From Crocodylus rhombifer (lineage: Eukaryota > Chordata > Crocodylia > Crocodylidae), in assembly GCA_038503035.1 (NCBI GenBank), contig JAVSML010000047.1, forward strand, positions 262,972 through 326,971: 64,000 nt of DNA, given 5' to 3'. A program made the translations under genes and the position numbers. Under the pieces are notes generated by a model, which was not told the origin of the DNA, did not search any database, and worked only from the letters and a program-made list of their open reading frames with translations. Shown piece after piece: positions 1 through 12,284 of this stretch; the first letter of the stretch is position 1; the number at the start of each line of letters is the position of its first letter.

Positions 1-2385
1 AAATGAGGCATGTATTTTATTCCAAGGTACGTTGTATGTGAGAGAGCACAATATTTTCACATAACCAGCAAGATGGGAGTTAACAATAATGAAACCTATG
101 CTTCTGACCACTCCTCCTCACATATCCACAAACAGGTGCATGCCTGAAAGAAGAACCAGAATGGTGTTTCGGCTGTAAAGCTTTTCCCGTTTTCTCTCTC
201 CACACTCCTTTCTCGTTGGTGTCCTCACTAATTATAACCCATCTAAAATTAGTTTGTAAATTATTTGGGATGAGGATAATGGCTCCCTGTTTGTTTTTTG
301 AAGCAACCAACACACTTTGGGGCCATTCTGAACATATTTGGAAACAGTCTGTATAGTGTTATTCTGCAGTTGTGATTCAGTTCCTTGCCACTTTGATACC
401 TTGTGTTATTTTAAGTGGGACATGTGAAAATGAAAATGTAACTGATGAGTGGGATTTCTGTACTAGCTATAAAAAGTAATTATTTAAAAAAAGAAACAAA
501 ATGGAAAAAAAGACAGTGGTGCTTGTTGTATAACCAGTGCCATAGAAACACTTTTGATAAAGACTTAATCAATAAACCATGATTATCCATGTACATATTT
601 TCTTGGAAAGAGGTACCTTGGCTCTATCTGTGGAACTTTGATACATTAACTAATATTAATTTAGAGGGACACCACCAAGTAACCCTCTGAATCTCAGTAT
701 GTTTCCAATTCTGCTTCATCTTTAATATAGTCATTAGGCTTACAATTTAGAGGAAGACTGAGGGGTGGGGAGCAGGAGGGGAACGGGTTTCTAGGTGATT
801 CAACAGAAGCATTCCTGAAATATCTGAAACAAGGACACTGTACCAGAATTGCATTGTATTTTAACTATCAATGTTTATGGATAGTTCAAAATTCTGTATA
901 GGTCATAGATTGAATGGGGGAGCCTGGGGAATAGTCAGGGACATGCTGCTTTTTTTTTTTAAGTGTTCCCATGAGACTGTGCCATGAGACTGTTTTCTTT
1001 TAGCACTGACAGTCTCTACAGGAACTCACTGAGAGAAAGGGTGTCAGATTGGAGAGATCTGTTGACAATTTTTCTCATTTAATTAAAAATTGACTCATAA
1101 CTAATGCACCCAGGAAATATGAATCTGCCCAGTCCCTTGTGTGGGTGGACAGTGAGAGAAGGGGAGCTTTCTTTCCTTCTCTCCCCACTTTTTTCCTCCC
1201 CTCCTCAATATGCATACACATGCATACACATGCATACTCTCTGTCCCCACCTATACTTCTGGCACTCCAGGAACTATGTTCCACTTCCAGAAAACAGGCC
1301 ACAGCCTCCTCTCTTATCTGCAGCAACTAGCCATGGCCCAGGTATTGAACTGTTGGTGTTGCATGCAAAACCTCTTTGTGTTCCAGACAGTTGTGTGCAC
1401 AGCATCAGTCAGCTCTGTGCCTCTCTTGGTGTGGACTTGTACAGAAGGTATGCAAGCTGCCCAGAGGCTGTGCATATGTCTTTATTCCTCCCCAAAAAGT
1501 GTGCTTTCATTTCGTTTGGCTAGCCAGCTTGCTGTAAAATCCTAGGAAACAAGGAAAAGATGGCACTTACTGAAGTCACTACCCGCTCCACTATGGTTGA
1601 CCTCCTCTAAATAGTCTCATTTAGAGCCTCCCTGTCATCACTGCCTGGCTCTTTCTGACACTCCACAAAGCTGGAACCTGTGGCTGGCAGAGTAGTAGCA
1701 TCCATTCTGGTACCCCCTTGCCTCTCTTTTGGCGCTCCCCCCCTTGCCTAAGCCTAGTTACACTATTAACACACAAGCATATTTTGCCTTACGAATTTTT
1801 AAATCTTTTAGAAATCCAGAAGCTACATCTAGTATTCCAAACCTTTTCCTGAGAAGCCCTCACTCTTTAGTACCTCACCTTAAAACTGTGCAAGACCTCA
1901 GTTCTCTTTGGTTGGCTATTGCATCTATTTTAAAGTGTTCTGTGGTGCCCACCATCTTTGTTTTTGTGGGCTGGTCTACCCAACAATTTCAGATAAAGTT
2001 TTACCACACATTCTACTGTATATATAAACTGTAATGGTGTCTACAAGTGTCTGTTTCTTTACCACAGTGCTATTTACAGTTATGTTATTTTCCAGGTATA
2101 AATGAGAAATTGCAGAACAGATTAGTTCTAATGGTCTGACTTACCAGATTTACTGAATGCCCAAAACTGTGTTATCCTGCATATAGCAGTATTATAAAAA
2201 TGTCTGGATTGAAATTAAGAATTAGCTGCATGAAGCTGTTGTTTAATTTTTATATGTGTTACATAGGTAACTCTCTGTGCTGTAAACCAGAAGGCCCACC
2301 ACAGTCATTTCTCAACTTCAGCTGCTCTTTTATACCTGTGTTTGGGGAGCCATTTAGGTCCTCATTTGTCTGTATCTTGCATACG
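1..2385. other. Unassigned AT-rich DNA, no gene recognised
   Basis: I see no protein family, splice-flanked exon or recognisable transposon here. Small local structure: a perfect direct repeat of ccatgagactgt at 969-980 and 982-993, a run of T at about 950-960, and a 10-bp tandem repeat (unit tgcatacaca, about 2.7 copies) at 1211-1237. The open frames on both strands are short and have no family resemblance. Confidence 0.6.
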
Positions 2386-2389
2386 CTGC

Positions 2390-2840
2390 ACAATGTCTTT
2401 CAAATACAGTTTTTCTGTCCATCAGCCAAGCTGAAACTCTTATCCAGGCTTTTGCATTTGGATTATGGCAATGACCTTTTCTCTGGCCTTGACAAACACA
2501 ACCTTGCTCTATTTGTATCCATTCTAAATGCTACTGCAAAGATCATTTCCTTATCTGTTATTTTGGCTATACATCACCCCTTTCTTTATTGTATTACACA
2601 TCAAGCTGTTTATCTTCACTATCATGGCCTGTCCTTTCTTCTTCATTGTTGAAAGGTGGATTTTTACTTCTTTGTGGCATATGATCCAGCCTCCAGCACC
2701 TGCCTATTTAGCTTCTGCACATACATTTTGTGTGTTTTCCTATGCTGCTGCTCATGTATGGGAAGAGTTGCAAACAATCACCCACAAAGCTATCTCATCA
2801 TCCTCTTTTAAATTCCTAAAAACTATTCTCTGCAGTGGTA
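2390..2840 (+). mobile_element. L2-clade LINE, 3' RT C-terminal fragment
   Basis: Plus-strand translation, with frame jumps, gives the tail of an L2-type pol. LSISQAETLIQAF at about 2416-2455 and LDYGND at about 2459-2476 match the post-catalytic L2 block that carries an LDYCN-like motif. SILNATAKIISLS follows at about 2520, then AAAHVWEELQTITHKA at about 2748-2795, which matches the L2 'LWNSLP' C-terminal block. The fragment lacks the catalytic RT core and is an old 5'-truncated copy. Frameshifts and stops make it non-functional. The clade is inferred from block order; boundaries are approximate. Confidence 0.7.
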
Positions 2841-4820
2841 TCAACAACAAACTCAACTATAAATTGCTGGTGTGTTAAGACCATTGGCTATCACCGTGAC
2901 AAATATTGCCACATTGTTTCCTTGTATTCCTTCAACTATCAGTATCTAACTGGTGTTTCTTATACTTTAAATATGAGATATTGGAAACAAGGACTTTCTT
3001 TTTGTTTTTTGTTTGTAAATGCCTAACCCAGTGGGATGGTGCTTCTTGGCTCTTAGGCTAAGTACAGACAGTCAAAAAGCCAGAGGAGGAATCGTTCAAT
3101 CTTTGCAGGTTTCTCTAAGCTGTGTACATTGAACCAATAATGAACTGAACTCATGTTCAGTTTTCACTTAGGAAAGGCAGCCAGATGCCTCCTCAGGCCC
3201 AGGCCAGATGGTGGGATGGTCCTTGAGCATACCTGCCAATCATTGCCAAGCCAGGCTGAGCCCAAATGAGCTGGGGCCATCCCTGATTGGCTGTTCAGCA
3301 CATGCCTCCAACCCCCTGTTGTCCTCCTGTGGGGGATGGTCGGGGGAAGAAGCCCTTGTCTTGGTGCTGGAGGTTCATCTGGCTTCCACTCCAGAGCCCA
3401 GAGGCCTAGATAGTAGGTGCCGTGATGCCTCAGTTGTAGGTACCTTAGTTCTTCTTGAGATTTGGCCCTAGTCATGCAAAGAACTTGTGGCAGAATCAGG
3501 AACAATATGAAGCTCCCAGTTACTATACACCAGGTTGACTGTAAGACCATTCTTTATTTGTGAGATTTCCTCTTTTTATATAGTTCAAATTAATTCTGAA
3601 CATAAAAGACATCTACATGGTGGTGGCTACAATGTAGTGCACACATGCGACTTTTAAAGTCAGTGCTTTTTGTATATTTGAGAGAGATTTATTATCTAAT
3701 TACTTCCTCTCCTCTTTTCTCAGTGTTTGTGCCCTATACCTGAAAAGTGTCATGTTGTGCAGTGAAAGTAGAATTTGTATAATTGTTCAGTTTTTTTAAA
3801 GAAACAAACAAAGATAGCAAATCTGCAAAGCAACTCCTTCCCCAAGCAGGAATGTTTTTGTAAACCTGATTAAAAAAATTAAACTTTCCCCCTCTTTTCC
3901 ACATATGAAATGTAAAGCTCTGGGTTAGGGGAACATAAAATAAATTGTTTGCATAATTGAATCGCTAGTCTATTTTTAAGAAATAGATTTTTTGCTGTAT
4001 CTACTGAAAGATCACATAGAAGATGTCAAAAAATAGTACATGGCACATATAGAATTTTTTGCATAATATTTGATATGGATTATCAAAGAATACTGTTTAG
4101 GAAGTGACAGATATAAACCATTTGAATTCCCTCATTCAGACCATACTTACTTGACTGGTTTATACATGTAGAAACCAAGTTGTTCCTATTTAAATATGTT
4201 TGCATATTGCCAATTGTTACCTAAGGAAAAAAATGTATAAGATTTCTTGCTGAAGATTAAAGGAATGTGAATAAGGCTGCTGGCAGATGGTTTACAGATA
4301 TCACTCTGAAATATCTTATACTGACAAATAACAACAGTATGTATAATTAGCACTATACAGATGGTATGCAAAATGTTCTTTTCTGTCTTAACACTGACTT
4401 TTTTCTTGACAAAGAGACTATTTTAAGAGTTGAGTTTGAAAATACTAAATACAATTCCACTTAGGAGGGTGTAAAAGATATATGGCATTGTACAGCATGG
4501 GTCAAGCACTGTAGTGGAGTTCTGTATTTATAAAACACTTAGCACTCCAGGTCTTGGTTCATGAGTGGGGCTCCAAAGTATTTCCAATTTAGTGTTCAGA
4601 CCTATGAACAGAGGGAATTCAGAGACAGGAAATAATGGAATGATACAGGGTTTTTTTTTCCTCTGAATGTAATGAATTATTTGGTAATTCCAAGTGAACA
4701 CGATTGGATTAAATATCCTTCCCTTCCTGTATAAATTATTCTACTTGGGTGTTTTTCCTGAACCATAGTGGAAATGAAAGATTGCTGTTGTGTTTGTATA
4801 TGTATTCAAATTAGCATTAT
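2841..4820. other. Unassigned DNA
   Basis: No gene recognised. A GC-richer patch at about 3170-3480 differs in composition from its AT-rich flanks and may be a non-autonomous DNA transposon, but I could not find matching terminal repeats. The 128-codon antisense frame over this patch (3164-3550) has no recognisable motif and is not called as a gene. Confidence 0.5.
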
Positions 4821-4824
4821 TTGA

Positions 4825-4985
4825 ATGAACATTAGCACTTTGGAGTCCTCGGTCTGGGCTAGGAACGTATTGTGCCAGGCACTATCCAAAACAGAACAGG
4901 AAAACAGAACAGGAACAGATGGATACAAGCATAGAGAAAGGGGTCAGCAAAAGGTAACAATGAGATAATATTTCTCACCAGGATA
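4825..4985 (-). mobile_element. MIR-like SINE fragment
   Basis: The stretch gcactttggagtcctcg followed by ttgtgccaggcact resembles, in reverse orientation, the region flanking the core of MIR/CORE-SINEs common in reptiles. The related degenerate copy near 31.0 kb has the same layout followed by the antisense core. This copy lacks the conserved core box, so the assignment is tentative. Confidence 0.35.
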
Positions 4986-5039
4986 GTCTGAGCCCACCAG
5001 TAGTTTGGCTAGTGGCACTTTTTAAAGCAGAGGATGATT

Positions 5040-5960
5040 TTCAGTAGAGTTTTGAAGGAAGATAATGAGTTTTGCAGATGCGCCTGGGGAACTCCTTTCA
5101 AGTCTGAGCAGACATAGGAGAATGCAGACAGGGACATGTCGGAAAATTTTAATTGAGTTATGGAGGTGTAGGTATCAGAGTCTGTTTCATATCACAACAG
5201 CAAATGAGAGATGAGGCACAGTGTGAGGATGGACCATGAAAGATCTTGAAAGTGAAGACTAGTAGCTTATATTTGTTGAGATCAAAAGAGAGAGCCAGTG
5301 GAGGGATGTAAAGAGATGTGGAGACAACAAAAGCAATTGGCCAGGGAAGTGATATTTGCATATCTGGATGGATATGCATCATGTTTGGCAAGGCCAAAGG
5401 AAAGGATATTGGAGTAACTGAGTTGAGAAATGTTGGGAGCTTGGTTTTGAGTTTTATCTGCATGGAAGGATTAGAAGAGCTATACTCCAGGGATGTTATG
5501 TTGTTAAGTTTCCACATGATTTAGACATAGAGACAATTATTCAAGATGACTCTGAGACTAGGGAAAAGAATCAGGAAAGAGTTGTATCCTAGAAACTAGG
5601 TAGCCAAAATACCAAAAGGAAAAATGGTGCTAACCAGTGCTGAAGGAAGTTGACAGTTCTAGGACGATAGTGATGGAGCACTGGCTCTGAGCTTTGGCTA
5701 GAAAGAGATCATTAGAAGCTTTGGTGAGAGCAATTCCAGCTGAGTGCAAGAAGCAGAAGCCAAGTTGGAAATAATGGAGGATGAAGCTAAAGTAGAATGA
5801 TTGTAAATAGTATTTGTAGTAAGTGAAGAGATGAAAGGGAGAAGGAGACTGGGATGATCATTAGAGAGGCAAATAGGATCAAGGGCAGGCTCTTTAGAAA
5901 TGAGAGAAACTGACACAGTGTTTGCATTGTGGTGGAAAATGAGAGGCTAAGAGAAGATTA
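5040..5960 (-). mobile_element. L2-clade LINE pol fragment, antisense
   Basis: The minus strand, read from 5930 downwards, shows an RT N-terminal block (DPICLSNDHPSLLLPFIS, about 5817-5870), the L2 version of the conserved 'NYRPISLLP' motif. Further 3', around 5220-5300, is KYKLLVFTFKIFHG, the late L2 pol block that follows RT. Many frameshifts and stops break the gene and no complete catalytic motif survives. A deleted CR1 lies immediately upstream in this orientation (from about 6105), so the 5' part of this L2 may have been displaced. Old, inactive copy. Confidence 0.7.
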
Positions 5961-6104
5961 AGAGCAACTGTAAGGGAGATCAGTGCATGGCCTGGGACAG
6001 TTGAGACAAATGGAGGGCTTAGAGGAGGAGAGCAGATTAGGAACTTCTCCAACTGTGACAGAGGAAGGGGAGGTCAGTGTTTGAGGAAGAGAATAAAAAA
6101 GGGA

Positions 6105-6609
6105 AAGCAAGATGAGGGAGGGTAAACTTCAACGAGCTAAGGAGGATAGTTGGGGATGCACTGAGGTCCCAGAGGGGAGGGGAGCCAGATGTCCAAGGAG
6201 AGTGGTCACTCCTTAAGGAGGCGATCCTCCAAGCCCAAAGGGAGGTAATCCCAACGAGGATCAAAGGGAGCAAGAGAGCACACAAGCCTCCATGGCTCAC
6301 CAAAAGCATCCGGGAATATCTTCTTGCTAAAAAGGAGGCGTATACCCAATGGAAAGAAGAGGACATCACCAGGGATGACTATTCTCCAGTCGCTTGGGGA
6401 TGTGGGGGGGCAGTTAGGAAGGCCAAGGCAGAGATGGAATTAGGACTAGCTTCTCAGATTAAGGACAATAAGAAGTCCTTCTTCAAATACATAGGGGGCA
6501 AAAAGAAGGTTGTTTGACCCCGGTACTATTTCCTGCCATGGCAGGGGGTCGGACTAGATGATCTACTCAGGTCCCTTCTGACCCTAGAAACTATGAAACT
6601 ATGAAACTA
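6105..6609 (+). mobile_element. CR1 LINE with large internal deletion
   Basis: From 6122 one frame stays open to a TGA at about 6517 and reads as the CR1 ORF2 linker between endonuclease and RT (for example VNFNELRRIVGDAL, AHKPPWLTKSIREYLL, QIKDNKKSFFKYIGGKKK). It then jumps straight into the CR1 3' end: the segment ccccggtactatttcctgcc and the following gcagggggtcggactagatg recur at 53.57 kb. The copy ends in an aaactatg repeat. The whole RT domain and C-terminus are missing. What remains is a short intact linker frame plus an intact 3' recognition end. CR1 copies are usually 5'-truncated, so an internal deletion is unusual. Confidence 0.85.
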
Positions 6610-6802
6610 TTTTGTCAATTTTCTTCTGGAAGAAATTCCTAAGATCTTATGCAAAGAGAAAAACTGAGGTGGGAGGCAGAAATGATTGGAGGAGTGTGTC
6701 CAAGGTGAAGAACACAAGGTAAGAATAGTGGTGTCTGTTAGACCTCAATTCCATGTGGTGCCCAATGACTAGGGAGATGACAATTCAATTGCACATGGAT
6801 CC

Positions 6803-7643
6803 TGTTACTCATTAACCATAGCAAGCGGGGAGCAAACACTACTTGCACACATTGCTCGCAACAGCTTTATTCAGAATGGAGACAGCTTTGGGCAAGCTCT
6901 GTCACAGACACACAATCTGTGAATGAAGGGAGCAGTCCTGAACAATAGTTTTTTTCCACATTTTATACATTTTGGTTCATGCTCATTACCATTTATTTCA
7001 CCCATACTACTCATGTGGTTCCACCCATATCTCCTCCCTTTTTAAGCTCTGTCTCTGTTTGCTGTTTGCTTGATTGGCATGGGATTGCCTGTGTATTTCA
7101 TTCATTTATATGTCTTTTCGCTATGAGCGCAAGTCCAAGGTCTTCGCCCCACTTCTTCCATCAATGGGTGGACTCTGGAGGCTTCTTTATCAATCACCCT
7201 TCACCTTTTTGCATACGTTCGCCTCGGTTACATATTATCTTCCACATTCCAATCTGTTTTTCTGTCCTATATTGTGCCATCTACATCTTCCTTGGGCTCC
7301 TGTATCTTATCTCATTCCTCACTGTAGCTGGTTCACAGACTTACTGCTTTTTCCAGAAAATGGTTGACACAATTAAGATGGTTACTTAGCATAAGCATTC
7401 ATAAGCAAAATCTACTTTTCCCTTTTAAAATATCCAGTGGTTTATATTGTGTTTATTTTATATAATGATTACGTATATCTTACAACACTAATATATGATT
7501 AAAAAAAATACTTTTCTACTATATATACCCCTTAATATATCATTCTGCTTTGTGGTCAGCAGCTTTTGCTGGACCACAGGTATATCTTTTTATTCAGCTG
7601 CAAATCCAGTGCTCCCCAAGATCCAAATATAGTCACCCTAACA
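6803..7643 (-). mobile_element. Probable solo LTR, antisense
   Basis: The block is bounded by TGTTA at 6803 and TAACA at 7643, a perfect 5-bp inverted terminal match of LTR type. On the minus strand it carries a TATA-like ggtatatatagtag near 7520 and an AATAAA signal near 6870, about 65 bases before the end, as expected for U3-R-U5. The flanking hexamers ggatcc (6797-6802) and gcgtcc (7644-7649) agree at 4 of 6 positions, compatible with a decayed 6-bp target duplication. No second copy is in the window, so the family is unknown. Confidence 0.45.
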
Positions 7644-8539
7644 GCGTCCACTTTGGTCTAGGAGGAGACTTAGGTACTTGGAAGAAGGTAGCAGAACTCA
7701 AGGAGGAGAGAGTGACTTTTCAGTGATGGCAGCAAGTCTGGTAGACTGGTGGACCCCAGAAGTCACAGAAAGACTGCGTCTCAGGTTGTTACAGAGGGTG
7801 TTAAAAGTGACCAGTAATGTGGAATTAATTATATGTTGAGAAAGTCTTCATCAATCACTGCTTTCTCTAAGTTAAATGAATGCCTCTTTTGCTGAGTGTG
7901 AGAACTGAATCAGGACTTTAGATCAATGAAGAAGTGAACATTCTTCTAAAGAGTTGTGGGTCATCAGCTTGTTAGTTGAAGTGGACAAACGGGATTGTAA
8001 GGAGTGGATAAGAGATTCAGGAAGCAAAATCAGAGCGAAAAGACTGATGGATAGGAGATGTGAAGAACAGATGACAGCAGGGAAAGGGAGGGAGAAGGCT
8101 GATGCAGTGTTGCTCAAAGGTTGTAAAGGAAAAAGCAGGAGGGGTTGGCAATGTTGGGAACAGACTACATGAATCTGAACAACCATGGTCTTATGTGGGG
8201 TAGGAAGTGTAAGAGGGGAAGGATCTATGAGAGAGCAGCCAAAGGGAGGCAACTCATCAGTTATTTGTATAAGAACAGCAGCATTAGACAACTGCTTTTC
8301 TTATATGTCCCAGCCATCTGCTTCTGAAATACCTATGTGCATTATAATTCTCATAAGTATGTAGGCAGATGTTGTTCTTTGCCTTCCTTCTCCATTCCTG
8401 CCTTAGCTAAGTTTTGGTGAGGGAGATCTTTAGAGAAGGGAGGTAGCCTCATGGAGTGAACTATAATGCTTGTGAAACTGAGATTTCAGATAAGGAACTA
8501 GAGTAAGAAAGAATATGACTGAGTCTGACTTATGCTTGG
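7644..8539. other. Unassigned DNA
   Basis: No gene recognised. The minus strand at 7923-8291 has a 122-codon frame rich in Leu, Pro and Ser. It might derive from the 5' part of the L2 seen at 5.0-5.9 kb, but I cannot align it to a named domain. Confidence 0.4.
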
Positions 8540-8804
8540 GGCATGTCTATACGTTGCCCTGTGGTGATGTAGCGATGTGCTACATTGCCGTATGGTGCAC
8601 TACTCCAGTGTAACAATCACGTGGGTCTACACGTGATTGTCACCTACATTGCCATAGCAGCATGCTCCCCTGGTGTGGTGAGCCGCTATGGCAAAGTACT
8701 GATGAAATCTACTTGTGCACAGTAACCATCTGTGCTGCACCAAAAGGAAGTACAAAAGTGTGGCGCTGTAGCAATGTCACCATATGGCAACATATAGATG
8801 CACT
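8540..8804. mobile_element. MITE-like DNA transposon with terminal inverted repeats
   Basis: The left end GGCATGTCTATACGTTGCC and the reverse complement of the right end (AGTGCATCTATATGTTGCC) form a 19-bp imperfect inverted repeat. The mismatches are transitions, as expected from decay. A CTTGG pentamer directly flanks both ends (8535-8539 and 8805-8809), a candidate target-site duplication. There is no coding capacity. The superfamily is not determined. Confidence 0.6.
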
Positions 8805-10650
8805 CTTGGAGTTGTAGTATTGTGTTTCAATGCTATTTTATAACCTCCTGCTGCTTTGGTTATTCCTACTTTGAAGAGGAATAGGACAGTTGGATTAACT
8901 ACTTGTTGGGAGAGAACAAGTGCTCTAAGACCATGGATGTCCTTTCCTTGTCTATTTTTGTCTTTATTCACACCATTCTTCCTATTACTCTGAGTAAGGA
9001 TGAATAAAGGCAGTGGCAAAGTTTATACAGAATATCAGAAGAACAGTGTGAAATTAAAGATCCCAGATAGTGTGTAGTTTTTCTGTATCTCCACCCCTCC
9101 ACCAATGTATTCATATCTTTTGTAAAAGTGCATCTTTGGGCTCTCAGTCAACATTTACACTTCTACAGCCAAGTGATATAGGCCACTCAACCTCCTGGGG
9201 ATTTAGATTGATTATGTTAGTTAACCCATGATCTAAATCCATTATGAGTGCTCTTTACCCTGATAGCACCCTGTGCTTATATTGCACAGTTGAATCAATA
9301 TAGAGTTTGGGTTATAAGGTAGAGTTTGGGGTATATATTATTTTGCAAAGTGATAACCCCAGGTTTTCAAATGCTTATGAAGTTGCACTAAATTTACTGA
9401 GCTACTATTGCCCTATTCTGTAGAAGCAAATAATAATCTATGCTCTAATTTCCATTTACAGAAGATCTGTTTAATAATTCAGGAGTGTAATATTGGCTGT
9501 TTATGAACTAGAATCTGTGCATTGTTGGTTAACCAGCTTGGATTTTAACTCTAATGTATTACTCTTGATGTATACAGTAGATATATTCCTCTGGAGAAAA
9601 CTATAGTTATCTCCTGTAAAGTAATGAGTATAGGAATCAGAACAGCATCCCAATGAGATACTATAACTCTGGGATGATCTCAGGCACTTGCAGTTAGTAC
9701 TTTAACAGTTCTGCTTGTATCTTAACCTATCTCCTCCACCCAATTGTAGTCTAATAATCAAATTGCTCAAAAATGCAAGATAAAAACCTTTGGAATGAGT
9801 CAAACAACACCTAAATACATTGTTATGTAATGCTACATAAATCTCCACACACAGCACATTATCACTGAAATTTGCCTTGTTAATAGTTGTGGTGTTATTA
9901 ACCAAAACAGAGACATTAGGGTTGCCCATAGGTGCCTTGGTGCTCTGCTTCCATTTCTGTCCACTCAGACTCTTTTCAACGCTCAAAATGTTGTGGCAAT
10001 TATGCACAAGGCGTAGCCACTCTTAGCTGTGGCTCTTTTAGGAACTTGAGCTCATGAGATCTAAATGCACTTGTAGGGGAATGTCTGAGTCCCGATGCCA
10101 CTGTCACATTTTGGTCTGGGGTCCCATCTGGGTTCTAAGGCTCTCTGGATGCCAGATGGCACACAGGTTCCCCCTCTCTGTGCCTGCTCCTAGGCTGGTG
10201 GGGAACATGAGGAGGGGAAGAAGACAGGGTTGGAGGATTCTGCCTGTCCATTGCTGCTGATGCTGTCCTGGGCTCAGTCCAGCCTCCATGAAGCCTGGCT
10301 GGAGTGGGCTGTAGCTCCCCTCCCCTCTAGGACAGTGGAGGAGGGGAACAAGTGGAGAGGGGAAGGAGATAGAGAGGAGATAGGAAGGGGAAGGACATAG
10401 AGGGGATGTGCTTATGAGCAGGGAGGAGAGAATTTTTTTACCTCCTTTGTGATTTAAAAATGCCCCCAGCTGCTGCTGTTGTCCCATGCAGTTTACCTGC
10501 GCCAATTGTGTGTGTGAGGGGGTGGGGGTACAGGCTGTGAGTTGAGGGTGCAGCTACCCCTGCTGTGCCAGTTGCTGATCCTGCACTCGACTTTATAAAA
10601 TTCTGGATCCCCTCCTCACTATTAGGTTGTGCCAGGGAAAGAATAGCCAA
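8805..10650. other. Unassigned DNA
   Basis: AT-rich DNA to about 10.0 kb, then a GC-richer block at about 10.05-10.64 kb with purine-rich GAGGGG runs. No coding family, splice-flanked exon or terminal repeat was recognised in either part. Confidence 0.5.
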
Positions 10651-10651
10651 A

Positions 10652-11475
10652 TTATCATAGAGTTATAGAAAATTAGGGTTGGAAAGGACCTCAGGAGGTC
10701 ATCTAGTCCTACCCCCTATTCAGAGCCCAGCTATATCATCCCAGCCAAAGCTTTTTCTACCTGGATCTTCAAAACCACTAAGGATGGAGAATCCACCACC
10801 TCTTTGTGCAACCTGTTCCAGTGCTTTACTACCCTCCTAGTGAGAGAGATTTTCCTAAACTTCCCTTGCTGCAACTTGAGACCATTCCTCCTTGTTCTGT
10901 TATCTGCTACCCCTGAGTCTAGCACCATCCTCTTTTGAACCCCACTTCAGGTAGTTGACAGCTGTTATTTAATTCCCTCTCAGTCTTCTCTTCTCCAGAC
11001 TAAATAAGCCCAGTTCCCTCAGCCTCTCCTCAGAAGTCATGTTCCCCAGCTCCCTATCCATTTTTATTGCCCCCTGCTGGACTCTCTCCAATTTGTCCGC
11101 ATCCTTCTGTAGTGGGGTGGGGTGGGGAGGGAAAACTGGACACACTACCCCAGATGTGGCATCACCAGTGCTGAATAGAAGGAAATAATCACTTTCCTTG
11201 ATCTACTGGCAACATTCCTACTAATGTAGCCTAGCATGCTGTTAGCCTTCTTTGCAGGAAGGGCACACATATTCAGCTCATTGTCCACTGTAACCCCCAG
11301 GTCCTTTTCTGCAGAGCTGCTGCTTAGCCAGTCAGTCCCCAGCCTGTACTGGTTCATGGGATTTTTCCATCCCATCCTAAGTGCAGGACTTTGCACGTGT
11401 CCTTACATAACTAAATAATATTTCTTTTGGTCCAATCCTCCAATATACCTAGGTCTCTCTGAATCCTGCTCTTAG
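10652..11475 (-). mobile_element. CR1 LINE 3' portion, antisense
   Basis: The minus strand reads as CR1 ORF2 C-terminus. At 11396-11145 it gives EKDLGVTVDNELNM and [13 protein letters not shown]. At 10928-10731 it gives RNGLKLQQGKFRKISLTRRV and VVKHWNRLHKEVVDSPSL. These are the post-RT CR1 blocks in the right order, in two frames separated by frameshifts. The 3' end at about 10652-10720 carries the usual CR1 tail (ggaccycaggaggtcatctag in antisense). The 5' boundary is truncated near 11475. Non-functional, older than the 53-kb copy. Confidence 0.9.
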
Positions 11476-11507
11476 AAATGGGTCACTAAAGTTTGCAAAG
11501 CCTCATA

Positions 11508-12181
11508 GGGCCTTATTACACCTTACTCTGCTAGCTGCAAAAATGTTGATTGGTGGTAGTGCTAGCTTGAGTTCAGAGCAATTGTACTCCAGACCAGCAG
11601 GGGCCTGAAGGATGGAAAGGTAAACATTTCTCCCCTCCCATTCCAGGCCTATACCTATCCCCCCGGGCTCCCCCAGTTTCCTACCCCTGCCTACTTGTAG
11701 ATTCCCACCTGTCTGCCCAGGGGAACAGGCAGGGAAGGGTTAACCTGCCTGTTCAGCAGCTATTGCTGGGCTGCTGCTCTTCATGGACATGAGCCCACCC
11801 AGACAGCAGTGGCAGTGGCTGGACAGGTGGGTTAATCCTTTCCTGTGGCTGCCTGCACTGTCGGCCTCAGGGGAGCTGACAAGTAAGCAGGCAGCAGAGT
11901 GGGGCGCATGGGGAGGAAGGGGCAGTAAGCAGGAATGTGAGGTGCTGGGGTTGGTGGTGGGGAGGCAGTGCTAGCAAGGGGTGGGGAATATTTACACTGA
12001 GGTGTTGCCATTGTTAGCGTAATATAAACTGGGTAGCATGGATCGGAGATGATCTTGATCTGGAGTGAAGTAAATTTGAACTTCATAATAAGTGCTTAAA
12101 ACTAATTTCAGTGTTAATGTGCAGACAGTCCATATGTTAAGAGTTCCAGGAGCTGCCCAATATTACTGTGTAACAAGGCCC
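11508..12181. mobile_element. DNA transposon with terminal inverted repeats
   Basis: The left end GGGCCTTATTACACCTTA and the reverse complement of the right end (GGGCCTTGTTACACAGTA) match at 15 of 18 positions. The interior is GC-rich and has no transposase frame. Both flanks carry ATA next to the repeat, but the exact target duplication is ambiguous. It abuts the truncated 5' end of the CR1 at 11475. Confidence 0.6.
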
Positions 12182-12284
12182 ATAGATGTGTGAAGGGGAG
12201 AAGCAGAGCCACATAACCAGAATGGGTATTGCCAAGAGCACCTCTACCATTAGGAGGAGATAAGAGAGAGATATTTTTATGTCT

